A stretch of DNA of 11,181 nt from assembly GCA_011522905.1 (NCBI GenBank), contig WTIB01000098.1:1-11181 (forward strand), written 5' to 3'. The position numbers and the translations under genes were made by a program. The stretch is from Crocinitomicaceae bacterium. Its GTDB lineage: Bacteria > Bacteroidota > Bacteroidia > Flavobacteriales_D > Crocinitomicaceae. Below, piece after piece: positions 1 to 7,623 of the stretch (position 1 is the first letter of the stretch; every line of letters begins with the position of its first letter). A model generated the notes under the pieces. It ran no database searches, was not told where the DNA came from, and saw nothing but the letters and a program-made list of their open reading frames with translations.

Positions 1-3000
1 TGTCTCTCTTGTACACGACTATCAACACTTCCCCAATTTATACCTGAATAATTCCCTGAAGCATTTATATTAGCAAAGTCTGCGAGTTGCACTTGTACTT
101 GTCCAACTGCTGCCGATCCTCCTTCACTGACAAAATCAGTCAGTCTTAATTCATTAATCCATGCTATAATACACTCTGATTCACCATTATCAGGCTGCCA
201 AATATTGTTTGGATCATTTTTTAACGGGTTTCTAACTCCTACCATTATTGTTTTTAGTCCTTGGAGGTTTGGACTTCCTTTGACCTTAATTCTTCTGTTG
301 GCATTTTTTGGATCTATTTTGGAGTATTCAACGATGTATGAAATCCCACTCGCACCTTGTTCAATATCTTGATTACGGTCTTTTTTAAGCTGAATAAGGT
401 CATCAAATACAATTTCGATATTGTTGGTTTCAGGCCAGATGTCCTCAGGATTTGTTGACCCCCATGGAGTTACATCTAAAGGCAACTCGTATTCATAGTA
501 ATTGTCAACAAAGTCTGTCCCCAAACGGACAAACATGGTAAGGTCCTTATCTTTTAAAGTATTCGGAACAACCTCTTCTGCGTGCGCAAACATTTTTAAT
601 TTCTTATATGTTCGCACGTCAAATTGAACGTTTCTGTAGGCTGCTCTTGCATCACCGTCTTGTAGATTACAAATGTCCAGTACCAGTGACTGTTCATTCA
701 TCTGTCGTTGATATACCTGTGAAGGATCAATTTCTCGAACAATACCAGGTGGGATTTCGTATTTAACTGGACTTCTTTGGTCATTTTCTTCAACATTCAC
801 AGCACCAATATTAAATGTTGTCAAGTTTGGGTCTTGTTGTATACTGAGTCCCGGTTGACTGAGATCCTCTAGAAAACGTCTCCACTCTCCTCTAATTAAT
901 TCCAGTCTCGCAAATCTTAAGACGACCTCCTCGTCGAAATTCTTTAAGAACATACGCATAAATCGAATTGATCTGAAATCTTGAATTCCATTCACTTTTT
1001 TCTCAAAATCTGTGATAGGAATTTTAAATTGATACCATACCTCTGTTTTATTACCATTTTGGTATGTCTGTTTATTCGTGATGTAATTTTTACCTTCTTG
1101 CATGTCCTCAGGACGCATGCTCACCTTATATTGAAAATAGCTCTCTGTTTCCGATAAGTTATTGTCTTGATTAATATCTTCAATATCCGGCATGTTAGAG
1201 CCTTGTGTTGGGTACCCATTTGCATTTGCGGTATCCGACATTTCCGTTGTAGGGGAATTTCCTTCCATTCCATTAAAACGTTTATATCTATTTAAAATGT
1301 CTGCTTCAATATTATCATAATTGTCATCTAAATAATAATTGTAATCATCATTTGAAGGGTCGGCAATCATTCTCGATTTAGTAACTGCTGTTAGGTTGGG
1401 GTTATTATTTACCCAATTCACATAATTTTCGAAGGCAATTTGTTCCTCTGTATTATTCCATCCATCTAGTCCTACATCCTGATTTAATCTCGATGCAGGA
1501 TCATTATCAAAGGCGTTTACAACAACCTGTTGCGTAGAAATTTTCGCCCATTCTGTTGTATCTAAATTGTCATTTACTGAAACGCCTTGCCCCGGAAGAC
1601 CGTTTTCAAAACTTTTTCTAGAATCGGGAAGTACGTCTTCCGAAATATTACCTAAGTTAAAATATAAATCACCTCCATTGTGAAATGCAAGTGTATCCAC
1701 ATTTTCAGCATCTTGATTGAATGGGTCCAATACCCAAAACTGAATAAATTCAATATTCGCTAATTCAAAATCGTTTGTTGTCAGACCTCTCATAATACCT
1801 CCCCATCTATTTTCGGGATCAATAAAACGCCCTAAAGAATCCACAGTATTGGTCGTATCATAATTATACATTCCACGCTCCTCAGGGTAGTATGCCAAGT
1901 CTAAAACAGGGATGTTTTGAATAGAACCGTATTGTAATTGTTGATTCGGAAATATCTCATTTTGATTTACCAATCTCATTCGACTGTCTGCAAGAATCTC
2001 TCCTCCATTTTCTTTAATATGCTGTGGTGTCAAGGAATTGCTTTGATAAAATACGGGATCAATTACATACCAAGAGGTTTTTGCCCTTTTGTATCCTGCA
2101 GATAGGTTCTTAATATCTGCTTCAGGGAATAATGTTGGTTGACCTTGAGGAATTGATGCAAGACGCCAAGCCGTCACAGTTCTTAAATCAATCGCACTTT
2201 GGGCGGCTTCAAAATCATCAATGTACGATGTCCCCTCTCTATTAATCGCCCGTGGTTGACCAGGGATTAAGTGCGCAACCTCACCAGTAAAGGAAATGGT
2301 TGACTTTTGCTTGGTTGAAATAACGGGGAGTAGATCAACGAGTTTTGTAAGGAAAGGAACTTCAGCTCTAAAGGCGAGATCCGCTCCAATGACATTGTTT
2401 TTAAAAGGCTCACTTCCAAAATCTACTTTTTGCGTTACCGGACGTTCCATCATTCGAATCCAGGTAGCTCCTATTTTGAATTTATCGCTAAAACGATATT
2501 GATAACGACCACCAATCATCGAACGTGCCTGAAAACCGAATACAGAATTACTTTCTATCGAGATTTTTATCGGTGTGTTGGATTCTAAAATTCCTGTATT
2601 TAGAATTTTTACTCTTCCGAAGGCATAATCCACGGTATAATCAACACCCTCTACGAGGCGTATACCTCCAGCTGTTACTGATACAGATCCCTCTGGGACT
2701 GACATTACGTTTAATGGGATGTCAGAGGTAATCGAGGATTGATATTCACCTTTGAAAATGAATCTGTTTTTACTAGGAATCTGTTGCGCGGCCGTTTTTG
2801 TAGAATCATATAATTCATTAAATGCAATTTTATCAACTGTAATTTGAGGGATACCCGCATCGGTCATTTTATCGGCAAGCGTTTTACCAAAAGGCTCAAT
2901 GGTTGAGAAAAAGATTCGTCCGTTTTTTTTGTTGATGGTTCCTCCGTTGTCGATTTTATTTCCAACCTGATTGAAAGGTGCAAAGTCAAAAACCCCATCA

Positions 3001-4688
3001 GAAAATGGTTGGTTATTTTGATTGATTTTATCCATGTCAATCAGTGTAACAATCTGTTTGTCATCAATACCATCCAAAGGCATAATTGGCAATTCAACAG
3101 AGGTCTCTGGATTATTGTATAATACATCGATTTTGAATCCAAGCTGATCTACCTGATAAGCTCCTATTGAGTACACGTTTTTCATCATCAAATCCCACAC
3201 CTTATTATTTGGATTCGTAATGGTGGGTTTTAGGAGTTTTAGGATAAGTGCATCTTGACCTGTTGAACCATCTGTTGAGAATTCTCCAACCTGATATGTT
3301 TCACCTCTGTAGGTGTATTCATAAGCAACACTAAGTACTTCATCGTTATTCAGCGGCGTGTTTAAAGAGATATATCCAAGCAAGGCATTATAGGTATATT
3401 CACTAGCTTCAAGTCGTCTTGCATTTTCAAACTTTTCATATTCAACGGCTTGGTTGAAAGGACCTGGAGCAGTGAATTGAGAGCTAAGAACACCAACGGA
3501 ATTGGCAAAACCTCTAATAAGAGGTTGATTCGCAGCCCATTCATACAATCCGTTTGATTCGTTGCGTGGAATAATATCAGATGAGTAATTACCTGGATTT
3601 CCTTGACAATTGGATTGGAGGGATTCTCCAAGGTCAGCAAAAGCTATGATATTTCGTGTATTCTCAATCGTATTATTCCGGTTCGTTACCCATACCTCTA
3701 TTCGGGTGATGTACATTGTTGAACTCACCACGGGTAAAGTAGACATGGCCTCATCATAATGCTGTTGATGATATAGGTTTAAAAAATAGTGTCGATTGGC
3801 CTCATAGTTGTCTGCCGTAAGCTCAAATTCTTGAACTTGGGATTTTCCACTTACATTAATCTCATTTCTTTTTCCTTTGGAGGAGGCGGCAATCAAATCA
3901 ACTGTTGCTCGTCCAAACCTTAGCTGTGTTTTTGCCCCAAAAAGTGTTTGTGAACCTTGAATTAATGAAGTTGGAAGCTCTAAAGCGACATTACCAAGTG
4001 CAATTTTTTGTAGAATTTGATCCTCGTCACCAGTATGCTCGAGTGATGAAATGTTCTCAAAATCAAATGAGGCTTGGGTATTGTATTTTGCTCCGATTTT
4101 TAATTTCGTTCCAATTTGTCCCACAATATCCATATTGATATTTTGCTGAAAATCAAAACGAGTTACTCTTCTTTGGCGAAGAGGGAGTAGCGGATTGTCG
4201 TATCTCGAAGAGTTGGCACCAAGAGACAATTCAATATTTCCTTGGGGCCTAATTGTTATTTCGTCTGATCCGAAGAAATTTTCAAATGCTTTACTTCCTA
4301 TTTTAATGGGTAGCTCAAATGCTCTGTTTTCCTCTGTTTCTTCTTCTACCAATTCAACCCAATCTTGTGACATAGATTTCTCTCTCTTGTATTCCAAGTA
4401 TTCCTCCAAAGTCATCGTAGATGGATTTCGATAATACAATCCACTGCCTAAGGATTCAGAAAAAATATAGGTCCCTGTTAACGGGTCATAGGTAATACTT
4501 TGATTTAAACCGGAAGGGTCTCCAAGATCAAATCTTTGATTGTCAATTTGAAAAGGATTTAATGGGTTTACAATTGGAAAGGGAAGATCAAAAGGATTAT
4601 TTTGAGAAATAGCCGAAAAACTAAAAAAAAGGCATAAGATGATTAAGCCTTTTTTTAATTGAAAATGATATGTTCGCCTATTGCTCAA
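1..4688 (-). CDS. sprA: SprA, type 9 secretion outer-membrane translocon / gliding protein (3' end cut off by window)
   Basis: SprA (Sov in Porphyromonas) is the very large outer-membrane beta-barrel through which the Bacteroidota type 9 secretion system exports proteins; it is needed for gliding where that occurs. I translated the minus strand by hand: the frame at the left edge (ending SGINWGSVDSRVQER) is in phase with the start at 4688, giving 1562 codons with no stop. The family is about 2400 residues, so roughly the last third is missing. Residues 1-28 form a signal peptide (basic QLKKG, then LIILCLFFSF, cleavage likely after AIS). The family-like segment ITYDPLTGTYIFSE follows at about 65. 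Residues about 155-280 contain RVTRFDFQQNINMDIVGQIG and ALGNVALELP, typical of the SprA N-terminal domain, and YIDDFEAAQ lies near 822-830. The start is TTG at 4688-4686: an in-frame TGA lies at 4703-4701 and no in-frame ATG precedes the signal peptide. It begins one base after ruvA. Family assignment is secure; the exact start is inferred. Confidence 0.95.
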   Translation of the reverse strand, partial: MSNRRTYHFQLKKGLIILCLFFSFSAISQNNPFDLPFPIVNPLNPFQIDNQRFDLGDPSGLNQSITYDPLTGTYIFSESLGSGLYYRNPSTMTLEEYLEYKREKSMSQDWVELVEEETEENRAFELPIKIGSKAFENFFGSDEITIRPQGNIELSLGANSSRYDNPLLPLRQRRVTRFDFQQNINMDIVGQIGTKLKIGAKYNTQASFDFENISSLEHTGDEDQILQKIALGNVALELPTSLIQGSQTLFGAKTQLRFGRATVDLIAASSKGKRNEINVSGKSQVQEFELTADNYEANRHYFLNLYHQQHYDEAMSTLPVVSSTMYITRIEVWVTNRNNTIENTRNIIAFADLGESLQSNCQGNPGNYSSDIIPRNESNGLYEWAANQPLIRGFANSVGVLSSQFTAPGPFNQAVEYEKFENARRLEASEYTYNALLGYISLNTPLNNDEVLSVAYEYTYRGETYQVGEFSTDGSTGQDALILKLLKPTITNPNNKVWDLMMKNVYSIGAYQVDQLGFKIDVLYNNPETSVELPIMPLDGIDDKQIVTLIDMDKINQNNQPFSDGVFDFAPFNQVGNKIDNGGTINKKNGRIFFSTIEPFGKTLADKMTDAGIPQITVDKIAFNELYDSTKTAAQQIPSKNRFIFKGEYQSSITSDIPLNVMSVPEGSVSVTAGGIRLVEGVDYTVDYAFGRVKILNTGILESNTPIKISIESNSVFGFQARSMIGGRYQYRFSDKFKIGATWIRMMERPVTQKVDFGSEPFKNNVIGADLAFRAEVPFLTKLVDLLPVISTKQKSTISFTGEVAHLIPGQPRAINREGTSYIDDFEAAQSAIDLRTVTAWRLASIPQGQPTLFPEADIKNLSAGYKRAKTSWYVIDPVFYQSNSLTPQHIKENGGEILADSRMRLVNQNEIFPNQQLQYGSIQNIPVLDLAYYPEERGMYNYDTTNTVDSLGRFIDPENRWGGIMRGLTTNDFELANIEFIQFWVLDPFNQDAENVDTLAFHNGGDLYFNLGNISEDVLPDSRKSFENGLPGQGVSVNDNLDTTEWAKISTQQVVVNAFDNDPASRLNQDVGLDGWNNTEEQIAFENYVNWVNNNPNLTAVTKSRMIADPSNDDYNYYLDDNYDNIEADILNRYKRFNGMEGNSPTTEMSDTANANGYPTQGSNMPDIEDINQDNNLSETESYFQYKVSMRPEDMQEGKNYITNKQTYQNGNKTEVWYQFKIPITDFEKKVNGIQDFRSIRFMRMFLKNFDEEVVLRFARLELIRGEWRRFLEDLSQPGLSIQQDPNLTTFNIGAVNVEENDQRSPVKYEIPPGIVREIDPSQVYQRQMNEQSLVLDICNLQDGDARAAYRNVQFDVRTYKKLKMFAHAEEVVPNTLKDKDLTMFVRLGTDFVDNYYEYELPLDVTPWGSTNPEDIWPETNNIEIVFDDLIQLKKDRNQDIEQGASGISYIVEYSKIDPKNANRRIKVKGSPNLQGLKTIMVGVRNPLKNDPNNIWQPDNGESECIIAWINELRLTDFVSEGGSAAVGQVQVQLADFANINASGNYSGINWGSVDSRVQER

Positions 4689-4692
4689 TTTA
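4686..4692 (-). promoter_or_regulatory. ruvA stop / sprA TTG start junction
   Basis: Read on the minus strand the junction is TAA-A-TTG: the ruvA stop at 4692-4690, one spacer base, then the proposed sprA start at 4688-4686. The next in-frame stop upstream in the sprA frame is TGA at 4703-4701, so initiation must lie between there and the signal peptide; TTG is the only canonical start codon in that interval. There is no purine-rich Shine-Dalgarno motif, which is normal in Bacteroidota. Ribosomes ending ruvA could restart directly, so sprA translation is probably coupled to ruvA. The start assignment is inferred. Confidence 0.65.
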
Positions 4693-5265
4693 AAGTTGCT
4701 TCAACGCTTCTTTGATCAACTCTTCCACAGATTTTTCATCAGAATTCAACTTGTTTAGAGTTTTTTCTGCTGCTTTTTTGTCGAAGCCCAAAGAAACTAA
4801 AGCATTTAACGCGTCAAACTTGTTTGTATTGTTCGTACTTACGATATTTTCATCTTCACTACTAAACCCAACAACTTTTCCTTTTAAATCGATAATAACG
4901 CGTTGCGCAGTTTTTGCTCCAATCCCTTTTACACTTTGGATTGTAGCGACATCATCTGACTGTATTGCGTGGGCTACTTCAGATGGGATTAAAGAGGACA
5001 GCATGATCATGGCTGTATTCGGACCAATTCCAGATACACTAATCAATAAATTAAACATTTCACGTTCTTCTTTTGAGTAGAAACCGTATAAAATTTGAGC
5101 ATCTTCCCTAACAATTAATTTGGTATACACCTTTATCGCTTCGCTATCACTTAGAGATGAGTATGTATTTAATGATATTTTGATTTCATATCCAACTCCA
5201 TTGCAATCAATAATAAGATCTGTTGGATTTTTTTCAATGAGTTTACCTTTTATTTGTGCGATCAT
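4690..5265 (-). CDS. ruvA: Holliday junction branch migration protein RuvA
   Basis: RuvA is the DNA-binding subunit of the RuvAB branch-migration motor. It grips four-way Holliday junctions as a tetramer and loads the RuvB ATPase during recombinational repair in the cytoplasm. At 191 residues the protein is complete and close to the usual length of about 200. Residues 1-62 are the OB-fold domain (MIAQIKGKL at the start, VREDAQILYGF at 52-62); Glu54 and Asp55 match the acidic pin of the E. coli protein. Two helix-hairpin-helix motifs follow: SVSGIGPNTA at 76-85 and SVKGIGAKTAQRV at 111-123. A flexible, polar linker spans about 133-148, and the C-terminal helical domain, which contacts RuvB, occupies about 149-191. 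The ATG shares its A with the maeB stop codon, pointing to translational coupling, and sprA starts one base after its stop. ruvB and ruvC are not in the window. Confidence 0.97.
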   Translation of the reverse strand: MIAQIKGKLIEKNPTDLIIDCNGVGYEIKISLNTYSSLSDSEAIKVYTKLIVREDAQILYGFYSKEEREMFNLLISVSGIGPNTAMIMLSSLIPSEVAHAIQSDDVATIQSVKGIGAKTAQRVIIDLKGKVVGFSSEDENIVSTNNTNKFDALNALVSLGFDKKAAEKTLNKLNSDEKSVEELIKEALKQL

Positions 5266-5267
5266 TA
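5263..5267 (-). promoter_or_regulatory. TAATG stop-start overlap coupling maeB to ruvA
   Basis: On the minus strand the maeB stop TAA (5267-5265) and the ruvA start ATG (5265-5263) share one A. The upstream bases (ATAGAAAA) contain no Shine-Dalgarno motif. Such overlaps generally mean one mRNA and termination-reinitiation coupling, so ruvA should be translated from the maeB transcript. The overlap is seen directly; the coupling is inferred. Confidence 0.8.
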
Positions 5268-7532
5268 TTTTCTATTTTGAGATTGAGTTGCTGCAACCTT
5301 AACCATATTATTAATCTCTCTAACACTTGCTCCTAGTTGCAATACATGAATGGATTTATTGAGTCCAATTAAAATTGGTCCAATGGCATCTCCATCCGAC
5401 ATTTGTTGTAATAATTTATAAGAAATATTTCCAGCGGAAAGATTCGGAAAGATTAAGGTATTTACTTGTTTATTTGCCAGTTGGGAAAATGAAAATTTAT
5501 CATTCATTAATTCGGAATCTAAAGCAAAATTTGCTTGAACTTCACCATCTACGATAATATTCGGATGATTTTCATGAAGTAAACTAACGGCTTTTGACAT
5601 TTTATCTGCGTCTTCTCCTGGTGATGAACCAAAATTTGAATAGCTCAACAGTGCAATTTTAGGAATGATGTTGAATTTCCTAATCGTCTTTGCCACATTT
5701 ACAGTGATTTCGGCGATTTCTTCAGCATTTGGATTTAAATTGATTGTAGTATCAGCTAGAAATAAAGGGCCACGTTTCGTGTTCAAAATGTACATACCGG
5801 ATACTACATTTACATCTTTTCTTAATCCGACACATTGTATAGCTGGACGGATACAATTTCGATATCCTCTAGTGACTCCTGTTATCATAGCATCGGCATC
5901 CCCTTGATCCACCATCATTGAACCGTAATAGTTACGTTCTCTCATGATTTGGATCGCCTCATATTCTGTAAAACCTTTTCTTTTTCGATTTTCAAAAAAG
6001 ACCTTACCATAGCTTTCCCTTTTCTCTTTTTGGTCATCTGATTTTGGGTCAATTATTTCCAATTCAGGAAGCTCGATTGCATATTCTTCCATCAGCTCTT
6101 CAATAATGTTCTTTTTACCCAACAAAATTGGAATAGCCACCCCTTCTTCAAATGCCATTTGCGCAGCACGGAGTACTTTCACATTATCTGCCTCAACGAA
6201 GACCACCTTTTTTAAATTGTTTTGAGCCTTGATCGTTATGTTTCTCAATAGCTTGTTATCTAATCCAAGTCTCTTTTTTAAATCGTGGTCGTATTGCTCC
6301 CAATCCTTTATTGGATTCTTGGCTACTCCTGAATCCATTGCCGCTTTTGCTACTGCGGGAGCAACAGAATAAATAAGCCTAGGGTCTAATGGTTTTGGGA
6401 TAATCTGATCCTTACCAAAGGAAATATTTGATCCACCATAAGCTTCAATTACTTCCTCGGGAATCGTTTCTTTGGCCAGCGCTGCAATCGCATGTACTGC
6501 AGCAAGCTTCATCTCTTCATTTATGGTTGTTGCCCTTACATCTAGGGCCCCGCGAAAAATAAATGGAAATCCTAGTACATTATTTACCTGGTTCGGGTGG
6601 TCAGATCTTCCGGTAGCCATAATTATGTCATTTCTAACTGAGGTAGCTTGCTTATAAGATATTTCAGGTTCCGGATTTGCTAAAGCAAATACAATCGGAT
6701 TTTTACTCATTTTAGAAATCATCTCCTTGGAAACAAGGCCAGCTCTTGATAATCCCAAAAAGACATCCGCTTTTTTGAATACATTTTCAAACGAAATGGA
6801 TTTATCGTGAACTGCAAATTGTTGTTTCATGATGTCCAAATCCTTTCGAGACTTACATAGAAGTCCCTTTGAATCAAACATAAAAATGTTTTCAAGTTTT
6901 ACACCTAAAGAGTGGTAGAGCTGTGCACACGATAATGCAGAAGCTCCTGCGCCCGATACGACCACTTTCACCTTTTCTATTTTTTTATGGGCCAACTCCA
7001 AGGCATTCAACAGAGCTGCCGAAGAAATAATTGCGGTACCATGTTGATCATCATGCATGATAGGGATATTCAGCTCCTCTTTAAGTCTTTTTTCAATTTC
7101 AAAGGCTTCTGGAGCTTTTATGTCTTCCAGGTTGATTCCCCCAAAGGTTGGTGCAATTGCTTTAACAGTTTGGATGAATAGCTCAGGATCTTTAGCATCT
7201 ATTTCAATATCAAAAACATCAATATCAGCGAAAATTTTAAACAACAATCCTTTCCCTTCCATAACAGGTTTTGAAGCTTCAGGTCCTATATCTCCTAAAC
7301 CCAAAACAGCAGTGCCATTTGAAATAACCGCCACGAGATTTGATTTACTCGTGTATTTGTATACATCCTCAATATTTTCAGCAATTTTCAGGCAGGGCTC
7401 TGCAACTCCAGGAGAGTAGGCTAAAGACAGGTCTCTTTGGGAGGCATATGGTTTTGTTGGGATTACCTCAATTTTACCGGGTTTACCTCCTGAATGATAA
7501 TCTAGGGCATCTTGCTTTCTGACTTTAGACAT
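5265..7532 (-). CDS. maeB: NADP-dependent malic enzyme with phosphotransacetylase-like C-terminal domain
   Basis: This enzyme decarboxylates malate oxidatively to pyruvate and CO2, making reduced nicotinamide cofactor and linking the TCA cycle to pyruvate and biosynthesis. The 755 residues match the hybrid MaeB type (E. coli MaeB is about 760). The malic-enzyme N-terminal domain has YSPGVAEPC at 39-47 (catalytic Tyr39), SNGTAVLGLGDIG at 71-83 and Lys94 in GKGLLFK; likely metal ligands are Glu136, Asp137 and Asp162 (HDDQHGTA at 160-167). The Rossmann motif VSGAGASA lies at 192-199 and ALANPEPEIS at 283-292. From about 430 to the end is a phosphotransacetylase-family domain (ADTTINLNP at 593-601, VDGEVQANFAL at 661-671, FPNLSAGNISYKLLQ near 695-709). 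In characterised hybrid enzymes this domain lacks transacetylase activity and mediates acetyl-CoA inhibition. NADP preference is inferred from the family. The ATG at 7532 gives the expected N-terminus and follows the only gap in the cluster; the stop overlaps ruvA. Confidence 0.96.
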   Translation of the reverse strand: MSKVRKQDALDYHSGGKPGKIEVIPTKPYASQRDLSLAYSPGVAEPCLKIAENIEDVYKYTSKSNLVAVISNGTAVLGLGDIGPEASKPVMEGKGLLFKIFADIDVFDIEIDAKDPELFIQTVKAIAPTFGGINLEDIKAPEAFEIEKRLKEELNIPIMHDDQHGTAIISSAALLNALELAHKKIEKVKVVVSGAGASALSCAQLYHSLGVKLENIFMFDSKGLLCKSRKDLDIMKQQFAVHDKSISFENVFKKADVFLGLSRAGLVSKEMISKMSKNPIVFALANPEPEISYKQATSVRNDIIMATGRSDHPNQVNNVLGFPFIFRGALDVRATTINEEMKLAAVHAIAALAKETIPEEVIEAYGGSNISFGKDQIIPKPLDPRLIYSVAPAVAKAAMDSGVAKNPIKDWEQYDHDLKKRLGLDNKLLRNITIKAQNNLKKVVFVEADNVKVLRAAQMAFEEGVAIPILLGKKNIIEELMEEYAIELPELEIIDPKSDDQKEKRESYGKVFFENRKRKGFTEYEAIQIMRERNYYGSMMVDQGDADAMITGVTRGYRNCIRPAIQCVGLRKDVNVVSGMYILNTKRGPLFLADTTINLNPNAEEIAEITVNVAKTIRKFNIIPKIALLSYSNFGSSPGEDADKMSKAVSLLHENHPNIIVDGEVQANFALDSELMNDKFSFSQLANKQVNTLIFPNLSAGNISYKLLQQMSDGDAIGPILIGLNKSIHVLQLGASVREINNMVKVAATQSQNRK

Positions 7533-7623
7533 GATAAGTTGTTAAGGGCAACAAAGATAATAAATACGTGGAGTATAGCACCAAGATTAACTGGTAAAGA
7601 TATCTCCTAGAAATTATGGTAGT
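7533..7623 (-). other. 91-bp intergenic region between sucB and maeB
   Basis: This is the only gap longer than 12 bases in the window. On the minus strand it holds a weak hairpin (ACCAG-TTAATC-TTGGT, 7595-7580, five pairs with one G-T and no T-run after it), the palindrome AGATATCT, and the candidate maeB promoter. No convincing intrinsic terminator for sucAB is visible, so some sucAB transcripts may read through into maeB. Confidence 0.6.
7552..7584 (-). promoter_or_regulatory. candidate Bacteroidota-type promoter for maeB-ruvA-sprA
   Basis: In the 91-bp gap before maeB the minus strand reads TATCTTTG at 7559-7552, an exact fit to the Bacteroidota -7 element TAnnTTTG. A TTG (within CTTGG) lies at 7584-7582, 22 bases upstream, within the usual spacing to the -33 element. 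Transcription would then begin around 7545-7547, leaving a leader of about 14 bases before the maeB ATG at 7532. The -33 match is only three bases and could be chance, and AT-rich DNA yields such matches fairly often. Its position in the only intergenic gap supports it. Confidence 0.5.

Noticed and set aside
2296..2731. Short plus-strand frames, plus a same-strand frame at 3362-3640, inside the sprA region.
   Set aside because: The sprA frame is continuous from 4688 to the left edge and encodes recognisable SprA sequence across all these positions.
4621..4635. ATG at 4635-4633 as a possible sprA start.
   Set aside because: It is out of frame with sprA and meets TAG at 4623-4621 after four codons. 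Even with a one-base correction it would leave a signal peptide too short to work.
4626..4645. Cys19 in the sprA leader as a lipoprotein attachment site.
   Set aside because: The preceding residues are L-I-I-L; a lipobox needs Gly, Ala or Ser just before Cys. The Cys sits in the middle of the hydrophobic core, and the A-I-S site fits ordinary cleavage.
4712..5080. Plus-strand open frame of 122 codons antisense to ruvA, and similar ones at 7057-7419 (maeB) and 10787-11050 (sucA).
   Set aside because: All are shadows of conserved minus-strand genes, with no motif and no independent promoter.
7580..7595. Hairpin ACCAG-TTAATC-TTGGT downstream of sucB as an intrinsic terminator.
   Set aside because: It has only five pairs including one G-T, and no T-run follows. 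It also overlaps the candidate -33 element.
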